The notes under the pieces are model-generated. The model had not been told where the DNA came from, made no database searches, and saw only the letters and a program-made list of their open reading frames with translations. Both the position numbers and the translations under genes were made by a program. A stretch of 24,139 bases of DNA from BRH-c25 sp041690515 (GTDB taxonomy: Bacteria > Bacillota > Clostridia > Lutisporales > Lutisporaceae): assembly GCA_041690515.1 (NCBI GenBank), contig JAWLHF010000047.1, positions 1 to 24,139 on the forward strand, written 5' to 3'. This document shows, one piece after another, positions 7,234-13,989 of this stretch. Positions within the stretch are counted from its first letter, which is position 1. The number at the start of each line of letters is the position of its first letter.

Positions 7234-8523
7234 TTAGCTGAATATGCCTAATGCAAGTCCATTATCTGACTGTCCTCCCGTCAAGCTTCCCAATAAGCTG
7301 TCAATATCATGAATGAAATTCAGATTTCCTTCGTTTTTTATCTGATAAGGAGACAGTCCTGTATGCATAGTTTCAACAGAGGAGAGTCCGCAGCTTCTGA
7401 TAAATGTTATGTCTTTGAAAGGTATTCCGGTATTGACTAATTCATTGTATATGAACTTGTGTGCCGGAGATTTGATATTGGTATTGTTTATTACAGCAAT
7501 GGTCTTTTCAGGTACAAAATCCTCTTTCATATCTTCAATCATCTTCATATTCATATGAAAGTGCATAATATCACAGTCAAAAACCAGCAAGTCATAAGTG
7601 GAGCTTTTGATGGAAAGCCTTGTTGAAGCTGACAAACCTGTCCTTGTGTCGACTATCGTAATGTCTGACTTTGTACGAATGCTATAGAGAAGCTTCATGA
7701 AGTCTTCCTCACCGATTTCTTTCTCATCCCCAAGCTTTCCGGTAATTATACTGAATTTTTTCTTCCTGAAACATCCTTCAAGTATATCCCTGTGTTTGTT
7801 GTTCTCAATGACAGCATCAAGGAGGTCATAGTATATCTCATCAATATCGAAGTAAAGATTTGCCGAATATCCTCTGTCTATATTGAAAAGGCTGGCTGCA
7901 TATCCGCGTTTGGAGAGGCAGTATCCCAGGTTCCAGGCTGTATGTGACTTGCCGGTGGAATGGTTTGATATTATGGAGACAATCATCTTGTCAAAGGTCA
8001 TCCTTTTGTTATTCCTGGCTCTAAGCAGCGATGTCAGTCCTGAACCGACAATGGAACGGCCTTTGAAGAAACGATTGCTTTTTCCCTGGACTATTCCCTC
8101 ATGACTGATGTACCGGGTATTATCAAAACTGCTTTTTAAATATCCAAGAGCGCTGTCCTTTCCGGCAGGTTTGAATATCAGCCTCTCAATGTCTTTGGAT
8201 GTAATCTCTTCTCCAACATGGAAATCATATATATTATGGTCCACTAATCTACCGATGAAATCGTCACACAAGCAGTCGTATCCGCCATATATGAACACTG
8301 CTCTCTGATCCTTAAGATCCTTTGATCCAAGTGCCCTTACCAGCTTGTCCATATCCTCACTGCCCGGAAGATCTTTTGAGACAAGAACTATATCGTAGCT
8401 CTGGAATTCAAGTACGTCCAGCAGAGACTTCTTATCTCTGACGACATCCAATACATCTACTCCCGGTAAGTACTTTATATACTCTTCAATACCCTCGTGG
8501 TCAAGAGCTGAAAGCAATCGCAT
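7234..8523 (-). CDS. CpaE/TadZ-like ATPase with receiver-like N-terminus
   Basis: A 429-aa first gene of the operon. Residues 1-120 look like a degenerate response-regulator receiver fold (beta strands SYDIVLVSKD and RAVFIYGGYD). From about 175 there is a MinD/ParA-type ATPase domain with P-loop SNHSTGKSH at residues 186-194 and a later DITIVDTRTG Walker B-like strand. The Lys192-Ser193 pair is kept, but the N-terminal signature lysine of the deviant Walker A motif is not obvious. CpaE/TadZ proteins place Tad machines at the cell pole or membrane. The ATG at 8523 follows a GAGGGGGG site. The gene lies 15 nt before the SAF-domain gene. Confidence 0.75.
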   Translation of the reverse strand: MRLLSALDHEGIEEYIKYLPGVDVLDVVRDKKSLLDVLEFQSYDIVLVSKDLPGSEDMDKLVRALGSKDLKDQRAVFIYGGYDCLCDDFIGRLVDHNIYDFHVGEEITSKDIERLIFKPAGKDSALGYLKSSFDNTRYISHEGIVQGKSNRFFKGRSIVGSGLTSLLRARNNKRMTFDKMIVSIISNHSTGKSHTAWNLGYCLSKRGYAASLFNIDRGYSANLYFDIDEIYYDLLDAVIENNKHRDILEGCFRKKKFSIITGKLGDEKEIGEEDFMKLLYSIRTKSDITIVDTRTGLSASTRLSIKSSTYDLLVFDCDIMHFHMNMKMIEDMKEDFVPEKTIAVINNTNIKSPAHKFIYNELVNTGIPFKDITFIRSCGLSSVETMHTGLSPYQIKNEGNLNFIHDIDSLLGSLTGGQSDNGLALGIFS

Positions 8524-8622
8524 TTATTTCCCCCCTCAAGCTATTTTCTAAATATTAATACTCGTTATGTATTTTTCCTTTTTATGTTATTTTTTCCTAT
8601 TTTTATATATTAGATAATATAA

Positions 8623-8651
8623 ATTATATAAATTCTGTAATTTTCTGTCAA
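8623..8651 (-). promoter_or_regulatory. Consensus sigma-A promoter of the Tad-like operon
   Basis: Read on the minus strand this is a perfect TTGACA (8646-8651), a 17-nt spacer and a perfect TATAAT (8623-8628). Transcription should start near 8616, leaving an AT-rich leader of about 93 nt before the ATG at 8523. I see no strong hairpin in that leader. Confidence 0.85.
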
Positions 8652-8687
8652 TTATAATTCGATGAATGAACATTTTTATTATGTAAT

Positions 8688-8716
8688 TTGCAAAAATCCC
8701 ATAATTCTGATAATAT
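8688..8716 (+). promoter_or_regulatory. Candidate promoter for the divergent 85-aa gene
   Basis: TTGCAA (8688-8693), a 17-nt spacer and TAATAT (8711-8716) lie about 40 nt before the ATG at 8756. Each hexamer matches 4 of 6 consensus bases, so this is much weaker than the Tad promoter that points the other way 37 bp off. Confidence 0.4.
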
Positions 8717-8755
8717 AAATGTCGAAAACATACAATAAACATATTGGTGGATGCT

Positions 8756-9013
8756 ATGAAGAGAAGAAGAAGGGCAGGTTCCGGTAAAAAAGAATACGAG
8801 CAGATCGGTTTTGATGATATAAAGCTCAATATCGGCGATAAGTTGTACAAGGACGGCGAGCTTTATGCTGAGGTAAAAGGGGAAAGCGAGGAGCTGTATT
8901 TTCTTCAGAAGGCTGACAGCAGCTGTGATCTGCCCAGCCCTTACTTTAAAGATACTATTATAGATGGTATATTGTTCGGAAAGCTGGTTCTTGAACAGCT
9001 GAGTTTTCATTAA
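8756..9013 (+). CDS. Small charged protein of unknown function
   Basis: An 85-aa protein with a very basic head (MKRRRRAGSGKKE) followed by an acidic, mixed alpha/beta body and no membrane segment or signal peptide. I recognise no family. The ATG at 8756 is preferred because GGTGG lies 5 nt upstream; TTG 8744 and GTG 8747 are possible but would put the RBS inside the gene. It is transcribed divergently from the Tad-like operon and shares its 232-bp upstream region, which is the only hint at a related job. It could be a cytosolic regulator or nucleic-acid-binding protein, but nothing proves that. Confidence 0.6.
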   Translation: MKRRRRAGSGKKEYEQIGFDDIKLNIGDKLYKDGELYAEVKGESEELYFLQKADSSCDLPSPYFKDTIIDGILFGKLVLEQLSFH

Positions 9014-9104
9014 TATATAGAAGACCCAGATAATATAAAATGGATGATTTTCTCAGAACTTTGAATTAAATTTTACCATCAATTTTTGCTTAATTATGAA
9101 ACGA

Positions 9105-9125
9105 GGACCGGTCTATAACCGGTCC
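9105..9125 (-). terminator. Hairpin after the polysaccharide deacetylase gene
   Basis: A perfect 8-bp GC-rich stem (GGACCGGT / ACCGGTCC) encloses a CTATA loop, 10 nt after the stop of the minus-strand lipoprotein gene. Only a weak T-run (TCGTTTCAT) follows on the minus strand and none on the plus strand, so termination may be partial. Confidence 0.55.
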
Positions 9126-9135
9126 CCGCTGCTTC

Positions 9136-10239
9136 TTAATTATATATAACCAATTGTTTTCCATCAAGTCTGCTTTGATCTACATTTTCCTTTTCACTTT
9201 CTGGTATGGCCACTGTATCCGGATTGCCATCGCTTATATAGCGTTTTTCCGGCTTCTTTTCGAAGTGTTCAAGCCAATCGTATATCCCTGTTCCCGCTGT
9301 ATTCATCTCGCTTGCTCTTATCCTTGGAAGCTTTTCGGGATTGTACTTCACATTAATAGGAGACGGAGCCGGATTGCTACCTACCAGCAGCACAGCTCTA
9401 TGATTATACTTCACTTCCTCATATTCACCCTGGATTGCATATTTGTAGTTGTCTCCCTTGGGTCCTATTCCATAAGGCAGTGCAAGTCCGTATACATCAT
9501 ATCCCGGAAGGTATTCCTGGGTGGCCTTTACATTCTTTCCCAAAGCCTTTTGTACATCTTCAGCACTTAACTTTCCTAGATTCTCATGGGTATATGCATG
9601 ATTGCCTATATCATATCCATTTTCTATCAAGAAGTCATACTTCTCCTTGATAAGCTCCTTTTGTCTGAAAGGAATAGGATAGAATACGAAAAAGCTGCCG
9701 CCCCTTCCAAAATCCGGGTGCTGTTTCTTAAACTCCTCCAATATGCCTACTGCACAATACGGGTCTATTTTCTTCTCGCCGTCTTCTTCTATTATATTGA
9801 AACTATTCTGCAAGCCATCGTCAAAGGTAAGCACAAAGGGTGTGAAGCCAGCTTCAACCTTGATATTGTTTTCTATGTAATCTTTGAGGCTTATAAGCCT
9901 ATATCCCTTGTCATACAGAACCTTGAGATCCTTCCTGAAGTTTTCTGCCGTTCTTACCCATTCGGCTTCGGCATCTCCGATTCCGTGATACATCAGTATC
10001 ATGACCTGTCCGTTTTCATTAGCCTTTATAGCCTTCAGATCTACTTCCTCAGTCTTGCTGTCACTTCCCTCCTGTACCTTCTCACTGTCTTCAGGTGTTT
10101 CTGCAGGTTCTTCCGGCAAAGTATCCTTCAGCTCTGTCGTATCAGGTTTCTTTTCATCTGCCTTAGGTGTGCATCCTATAAAGCTGATCATCATTATAAG
10201 TGCGAAAAATAGTGCGAATATCTGCTTTGTCCCTTTCAT
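9136..10239 (-). CDS. Polysaccharide deacetylase family lipoprotein
   Basis: A 367-aa surface lipoprotein: a lysine-containing signal peptide with lipobox SFIGC (Cys23), then an acidic, Pro/Glu/Thr-rich linker (about 25-66), then a NodB/CE4-type domain. The domain shows MYHGI near residue 84, the metal/catalytic motif TFDDG (138-142) and the metal-binding HAYTH (His214, His218). The third motif reads LALPYG rather than the usual RxPYG-like form, so the arginine is missing. Members remove acetyl groups from cell-wall peptidoglycan or secondary polysaccharide at the outer face of the membrane. The ATG at 10239 has AAAGGAG 6 nt upstream. The gene appears monocistronic, with its own promoter and terminator. 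Confidence 0.85.
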   Translation of the reverse strand: MKGTKQIFALFFALIMMISFIGCTPKADEKKPDTTELKDTLPEEPAETPEDSEKVQEGSDSKTEEVDLKAIKANENGQVMILMYHGIGDAEAEWVRTAENFRKDLKVLYDKGYRLISLKDYIENNIKVEAGFTPFVLTFDDGLQNSFNIIEEDGEKKIDPYCAVGILEEFKKQHPDFGRGGSFFVFYPIPFRQKELIKEKYDFLIENGYDIGNHAYTHENLGKLSAEDVQKALGKNVKATQEYLPGYDVYGLALPYGIGPKGDNYKYAIQGEYEEVKYNHRAVLLVGSNPAPSPINVKYNPEKLPRIRASEMNTAGTGIYDWLEHFEKKPEKRYISDGNPDTVAIPESEKENVDQSRLDGKQLVIYN

Positions 10240-10283
10240 GCCATACTCCTTTCCATAAATAGCTTTATGAAGTCTTTTACTTG

Positions 10284-10292
10284 ATTATACCA
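10284..10292 (-). promoter_or_regulatory. Extended -10 promoter of the deacetylase gene
   Basis: On the minus strand TGGTATAAT forms an extended -10 element (TGnTATAAT). The -35 area is poor at 17-nt spacing (TCGAAA). The predicted start near 10277 gives a leader of roughly 40 nt before the ATG at 10239. Confidence 0.55.
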
Positions 10293-10493
10293 GAATTTTT
10301 ATGTATTTTCGACAACATCCGATTCAATGAAAAAATGTATATTATTCCATATAAACCGAAAATACACTTAAATTCTTGGCTTTCAATTTTTATTTTGGGG
10401 CAGAATATATATGACAGACACTCTTTCAACTTTTCATAAAATTCAAAATTAATTGCTGTACCGTGTTTATTGATTATATCGGAGGTGAAAGCT

Positions 10494-10682
10494 TTGTCGA
10501 TGAGATTCAGCAAATTCACCAATATCAACGGAGACAGGGTTGAATTTTCAAGGGATCTGGTATTGCCCTATGAGAGGTTTGTTCCAAGAGAAGCAAAATC
10601 CCAGAAGGTTCAGCAACAGGGTGTCCATAGGAATGGAACCAATAAGGGAAGAAAACTTCCAATAAAACGAAAATTGACTTGA
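10494..10682 (+). CDS. Small basic protein of unknown function
   Basis: A 62-aa protein rich in Lys, Arg and Gln with a basic tail (RKLPIKRKLT) and no membrane segment. I recognise no family. A start at TTG 10494 is chosen because a textbook GGAGG sits 8 nt upstream (10481-10485); ATG 10500 is also possible but at 14-nt spacing. The gene is followed 16 nt later by a clear terminator, which together with the RBS argues that this is a real gene. Its neighbours are the deacetylase lipoprotein (divergent) and a spore protein gene downstream. Confidence 0.6.
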   Translation: MSMRFSKFTNINGDRVEFSRDLVLPYERFVPREAKSQKVQQQGVHRNGTNKGRKLPIKRKLT

Positions 10683-10698
10683 TGCTTACCGTAACTGA

Positions 10699-10726
10699 GG
10701 GCAAGGACAGCTTACTTGCCCTTTTT
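10699..10726 (+). terminator. Rho-independent terminator after the 62-aa gene
   Basis: A stem of GGGCAAG (10699-10705) and CTTGCCC (10715-10721) with a 9-nt loop is followed by TTTTT and further T-rich DNA, a classical plus-strand terminator. Confidence 0.85.
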
Positions 10727-10964
10727 CTATTTTATTTTATCTTATCTTCCATGTGTGATTTTTATAACCATAGGGATATCATCTTTCCTGAAACTATAAT
10801 TATATGCAAGGAGATATAATATTATTCATAAAAACAAAATGTTCTAACATATTTTTTCGCAAAAAGGTTAAATTAATAGTGCAGCAGGAAAATGCGAGCA
10901 TAGATATATACAGTCTCGCAAAGCTTTTTACAAATAATATATGATATTTAAGGAGGGTTCATTA

Positions 10965-11189
10965 ATGGCAGCAGGAAGTGGAAGATATAATAAAGGTCTG
11001 GAAGTACCAAAAGCTCATAAAGCTCTTGATAATATGAAATATGAAATTGCAGCAGAGTTAAATTTGCCGGTACACCAAGGCTCCGAAGACTACTGGGGAA
11101 ACCTGTCCTCAAAGGATTGCGGAAGGGTCGGAGGCAATATGGTTAAGAAACTTATATCCATGGCAGAACAACAGCTTGAAGGACAATAA
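10965..11189 (+). CDS. Alpha/beta-type small acid-soluble spore protein
   Basis: A 74-aa protein with the conserved family blocks: KYEIAAELNLP, which contains the EIA site cut by germination protease, and GNLSSKDCGRVGGNMVKKLI. Such proteins saturate DNA in the forespore, protect it from heat and UV, and feed outgrowth after proteolysis. The start ATG 10965 follows AAGGAGGG at good spacing. The usual GNLTSRxNGxVGG block carries a cysteine here (KDCG), which is uncommon in this family. The preceding 240 bp is AT-rich and I could not find a convincing sigma-G promoter by eye. The gene stands alone, ended by a strong hairpin. Confidence 0.93.
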   Translation: MAAGSGRYNKGLEVPKAHKALDNMKYEIAAELNLPVHQGSEDYWGNLSSKDCGRVGGNMVKKLISMAEQQLEGQ

Positions 11190-11210
11190 TCCAGATAACT
11201 AAAACAAAAA

Positions 11211-11245
11211 AACAAAAATCAGACTTTATAGGTCTGATTTTTGTT
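11211..11245. terminator. Long bidirectional terminator after the spore protein gene
   Basis: A perfect 14-bp stem (AACAAAAATCAGAC, 11211-11224; complement 11232-11245) has a 7-nt loop, extended by A/T pairs on both sides. The T-rich right arm follows the stem on the plus strand. Confidence 0.85.
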
Positions 11246-11352
11246 TTTCATTAATTACATAGGAGGCTAATTGTGCTATAATTACCTTATTGCATTAGAC
11301 AACTGTAATTGTTGATCCCAAATACTTTTTAATGCATACTGGAGATGATTAT

Positions 11353-11877
11353 ATGATTTTTGACAGTGGCGTACTGGCTGACAGGAAGCTCATGATTTTA
11401 TATCTTTTATACAGAATGGACATACCCTTGACCAAGACACAGATCACAAATGCTGTCCTGGAAAACAATCTACTGGATTTTTTCACCTTTCAACAGTGCA
11501 TGTCCGAGCTTGAAGAGGCCGGCATGGTGAAGCAGGTTATGAACCAGAAGAAGCAATGCTTCGCAACTACTGACAGTGGAAAAAAAGCTGTAGAGGTCTT
11601 TATACATAGGATTTCAAAAGATATCTCCTCAATAATTGATGACTACATATCAAAAAACAAGGATGTTCTGAAAAAGGAATCCCAAGTCATAGCTGAGTAT
11701 AGCAAAGCCGGAGATAAAGAATACATAGTAAACCTTAAGGTGATAGAAAAAGATCTTGTTCTGATGGACCTTAAGCTTAATGTGGTATCTGCCAAGCAGG
11801 CAAAGCAGGTATGCGAGAAATGGAAAAACTCATCAGAAAAAATATACAGCCAGCTTATTAGCTCACTGATCAACTAA
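11353..11877 (+). CDS. DUF4364 family winged-helix protein
   Basis: A 174-aa cytosolic protein of the Clostridia-typical DUF4364 family. The N-terminal half looks like a winged helix-turn-helix of the PadR type (LMILYLLYRMDIPLTKTQI, then an FTFQQCMSELEEAGMV recognition-helix region and a QCFATTDSGKKAVE wing). The C-terminal half is a mixed domain of unknown role. The ATG at 11353 is chosen over an upstream in-frame ATG at 11332 because GGAG lies 8 nt before it. A transcription-regulator role is inferred from the fold; no target is known. The gene is single and ends inside its own terminator. Confidence 0.85.
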   Translation: MIFDSGVLADRKLMILYLLYRMDIPLTKTQITNAVLENNLLDFFTFQQCMSELEEAGMVKQVMNQKKQCFATTDSGKKAVEVFIHRISKDISSIIDDYISKNKDVLKKESQVIAEYSKAGDKEYIVNLKVIEKDLVLMDLKLNVVSAKQAKQVCEKWKNSSEKIYSQLISSLIN

Positions 11878-11903
11878 AAAATACACCTGACGGTGTATTT
11901 TTT
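11876..11903. terminator. Bidirectional terminator between convergent genes
   Basis: A perfect 12-bp stem (AAAAAATACACC / GGTGTATTTTTT) with a TGAC loop lies between the DUF4364 gene and the convergent amidotransferase gene. The last two bases of the DUF4364 stop codon form the start of the stem. Confidence 0.88.
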
Positions 11904-11917
11904 CAATTTATCCATAA

Positions 11918-12688
11918 TCAACATAGTATTTTGTAGACCATATATTTCCTGGCACTTTCAATAAAACTCTTAAATATCCTTAGTTCCTCGGGATATTTCT
12001 CAATAAGCATCTCCGGGTGCCACTGCAGCCCCACAATGAAACGCTCCCCTTCCTGCTCATAAGCTTCAATCAAACCATCTTCCGAATATGCAGAAGCTTT
12101 AAATACCGGTGCCAGATCCTTTACAGCCTGATGGTGGAAAGAATTCACGCCCTTCGTTCCGCTCCCGTATATATCACTCAGCTTTGTATTCTCCGCCAGC
12201 CTTACCTTATGCACAATATCAGTCTTTCCTCTGTCTGCCTTACTATGATTTATATCTGTCTTATACTGTATGCCAATATCCTGATATATATTGCCGCCGG
12301 TCGCAATATTCAGAAGCTGCATTCCTCTGCATATCCCCAGCAAAGGAATATCCATGGGAAGAGCCTTTTCTGCCAGCCGCATCTCAAAGCTGTCTCTCCG
12401 GCTGCATATCTTCAAATTGTCAGCAATAACACCTTCATTGAAATACTTTGGATGTACATCCTCACCGCCGGAAAAAAGAATACCGTCAGCAAGTCTCACA
12501 TACTCTGCAATATTGTCTTCTCCATCTATATTGGGCATTACAAGGGGCACCCCGCCGGAAACCATGACAGCATGTATGTAGTCCCAGGTGCAAATACTTA
12601 TATCCTGTTCCTCTTTTCCCCTTACCTTCCTTTCATTAATCTCGTCCTTGTCCACATGGTATGATGTAATGAGTATTACGGGCTTCAC
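11918..12688 (-). CDS. Gamma-glutamyl-gamma-aminobutyrate hydrolase family (class I amidotransferase-like)
   Basis: A 256-aa cytosolic hydrolase of the peptidase C26/PuuD family, which cleaves gamma-glutamyl amide bonds in small molecules. The catalytic triad is visible: nucleophile Cys120 in GICRGMQ, His224 and Glu226 in QWHPE. The oxyanion-side GGEDVHP (74-80) and SFHHQAV block are also typical. The start is GTG at 12688, preceded by GGGGGTGGG at short spacing. The gene stands alone between terminators, so the natural substrate (for example gamma-glutamyl-GABA from putrescine breakdown) cannot be told from its neighbours. A folate polyglutamate hydrolase role is less likely. Confidence 0.88.
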   Translation of the reverse strand: MKPVILITSYHVDKDEINERKVRGKEEQDISICTWDYIHAVMVSGGVPLVMPNIDGEDNIAEYVRLADGILFSGGEDVHPKYFNEGVIADNLKICSRRDSFEMRLAEKALPMDIPLLGICRGMQLLNIATGGNIYQDIGIQYKTDINHSKADRGKTDIVHKVRLAENTKLSDIYGSGTKGVNSFHHQAVKDLAPVFKASAYSEDGLIEAYEQEGERFIVGLQWHPEMLIEKYPEELRIFKSFIESARKYMVYKILC

Positions 12689-12770
12689 TTACCCACCCCC
12701 TTACATATGATATTAACACATATTGGATGTAATAGACCATAGGAACCCTTCGGTCTGTTTCAAAAATCCT

Positions 12771-12798
12771 TTGATAATCACTTATTTATTGTTATAAT
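12771..12798 (+). promoter_or_regulatory. Sigma-A promoter of the YchF-family gene
   Basis: TTGATA (12771-12776), a 16-nt spacer and a perfect TATAAT (12793-12798). The start near 12805 leaves a leader of about 37 nt with a GGGAGG ribosome binding site. Confidence 0.8.
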
Positions 12799-12841
12799 GA
12801 AAATGTCTAAAAAGCTTAATAATTCACGGGAGGTAATGCTC

Positions 12842-13930
12842 ATGAAAATTGGTCTGGTTGGACTGCCCCTGGTTGGCAAAACGACTTTTTTTAATCTTCT
12901 TACCAATGCACATGCAGAGATATCGAACTTCGCTTCAGGAAAAGTATCATCAAATATCGGTTCTGCAAAGGTACCCGACCGTAGAATAGATTTTTTATCC
13001 AGCCTATACAAGCCTAAGAAGACCACCTATGCACAAATAGATTTCACTGATGTACCGGGACTTGTAAGCGGAGCCAGCACCGGTAAAGGTGTAGGAAACC
13101 AATTCCTTGAGGATATAAGGAAGGTGGATGCCCTTGTACATATAGTAAGAGCCTTTGAGAACAATGATGTGCTTCATGTGGAAGGCTCCATAGATCCAAT
13201 GCGTGATATTGAGACAATCAATCTTGAGCTGCTTTTTGCAGACTTGGGCATAATCGATAACAGGATTACCAGGATACAATCAGGCAAGAAGGTGACAAAA
13301 GAGAACCTTGCCGAGCTTGAAGTATTGAAAAAATGTAAGGAAGGCTTGGAAAACGGTTTGCTGATCCACCAAATAACCCTTTCTGATGAAGAACGGGAGC
13401 TTCTCAAGACCTTCAGCTTCCTATCAGAAAAGCCGATGATCCTTGCAGTCAATATCGATGAGGACTCACTAAAGTCTTCATCCTACCCTCAAAAGGAAGA
13501 GATACTGAAGTATGCAAGTGAGAGAAACGTACCTGTCATAGAGGTCTGTGCCAGGGCTGAGATGGAGATAAGCGAGCTTGATGAGGAAGACAGGCTGATA
13601 TTCATGGAGGAGATGGGCATAAAGAAATCAGGCATAGATGTGCTGGCCAGCACTACCTATGATTACCTTGGACTTATATCCTTCCTGACTGCCGGAGAGG
13701 ATGAAGTCAGGGCCTGGACAATCAGGAAAAGTACCGATGCCAGAAAGGCAGCCGGAAAGATCCACTCAGATATCGAAAGAGGGTTCATACGGGCTGAAGT
13801 GGTAAAGTTCAAGGATATAGAGGAGCTGGGCTCCGAGAAAAAAGCCAAAGAAAAAGGGCTTTACCGCCTGGAAGGCAAAGAATATATAGTTCAGGACGGA
13901 GATATTATCAATTTTAGATTTAATGTATAA
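12842..13930 (+). CDS. ychF: YchF/OLA1 family P-loop NTPase
   Basis: A 363-aa Obg-related NTPase. G1 is GLPLVGKTT (residues 7-15), G3 DVPG, and the G4 position reads NIDE instead of NKxD, the NxxE form that gives YchF/OLA1 proteins ATP rather than GTP preference. The C-terminus is a TGS-type/DUF933 domain (RAWTIRKST to DGDIINFRFNV). YchF binds ribosomes and affects stress responses; its exact role is debated. The G2/switch area (SNFASGKVSSNIG) departs from the common NYPFATIxPN form, so this may be a divergent clostridial paralogue. ATG 12842 is 8 nt after GGGAGG; ATG 12836 would be too close to it. The gene is monocistronic with its own promoter and terminator. Confidence 0.9.
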   Translation: MKIGLVGLPLVGKTTFFNLLTNAHAEISNFASGKVSSNIGSAKVPDRRIDFLSSLYKPKKTTYAQIDFTDVPGLVSGASTGKGVGNQFLEDIRKVDALVHIVRAFENNDVLHVEGSIDPMRDIETINLELLFADLGIIDNRITRIQSGKKVTKENLAELEVLKKCKEGLENGLLIHQITLSDEERELLKTFSFLSEKPMILAVNIDEDSLKSSSYPQKEEILKYASERNVPVIEVCARAEMEISELDEEDRLIFMEEMGIKKSGIDVLASTTYDYLGLISFLTAGEDEVRAWTIRKSTDARKAAGKIHSDIERGFIRAEVVKFKDIEELGSEKKAKEKGLYRLEGKEYIVQDGDIINFRFNV

Positions 13931-13932
13931 TA

Positions 13933-13972
13933 AATAAGACAAAAAGCGCAATATTGCACTTTTTGTCTTATT
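13933..13972. terminator. Bidirectional terminator between ychF-type gene and folC
   Basis: A 14-bp perfect outer stem (AATAAGACAAAAAG, 13933-13946; complement 13959-13972) encloses a short inner palindrome GCAATATTGC. It serves two convergent genes. Confidence 0.88.
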
Positions 13973-13989
13973 CATATTTCTTCTATATC

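Noticed and set aside
8587..9010. Minus-strand frames opposite the 85-aa gene
   Set aside because: They are AT-rich, lack RBSs, cross the Tad promoter and have no sensible protein composition.
10277..10528. 83-aa minus-strand frame in the gap before the 62-aa gene
   Set aside because: AT-driven composition, no RBS, and it covers the deacetylase promoter and the RBS of the opposite gene.
10860..10964. Sigma-G promoter before the spore protein gene
   Set aside because: CATAGATA at 10899 and CATAAAA at 10827 resemble a -10 box, but no -35 box of proper sequence and spacing goes with them.
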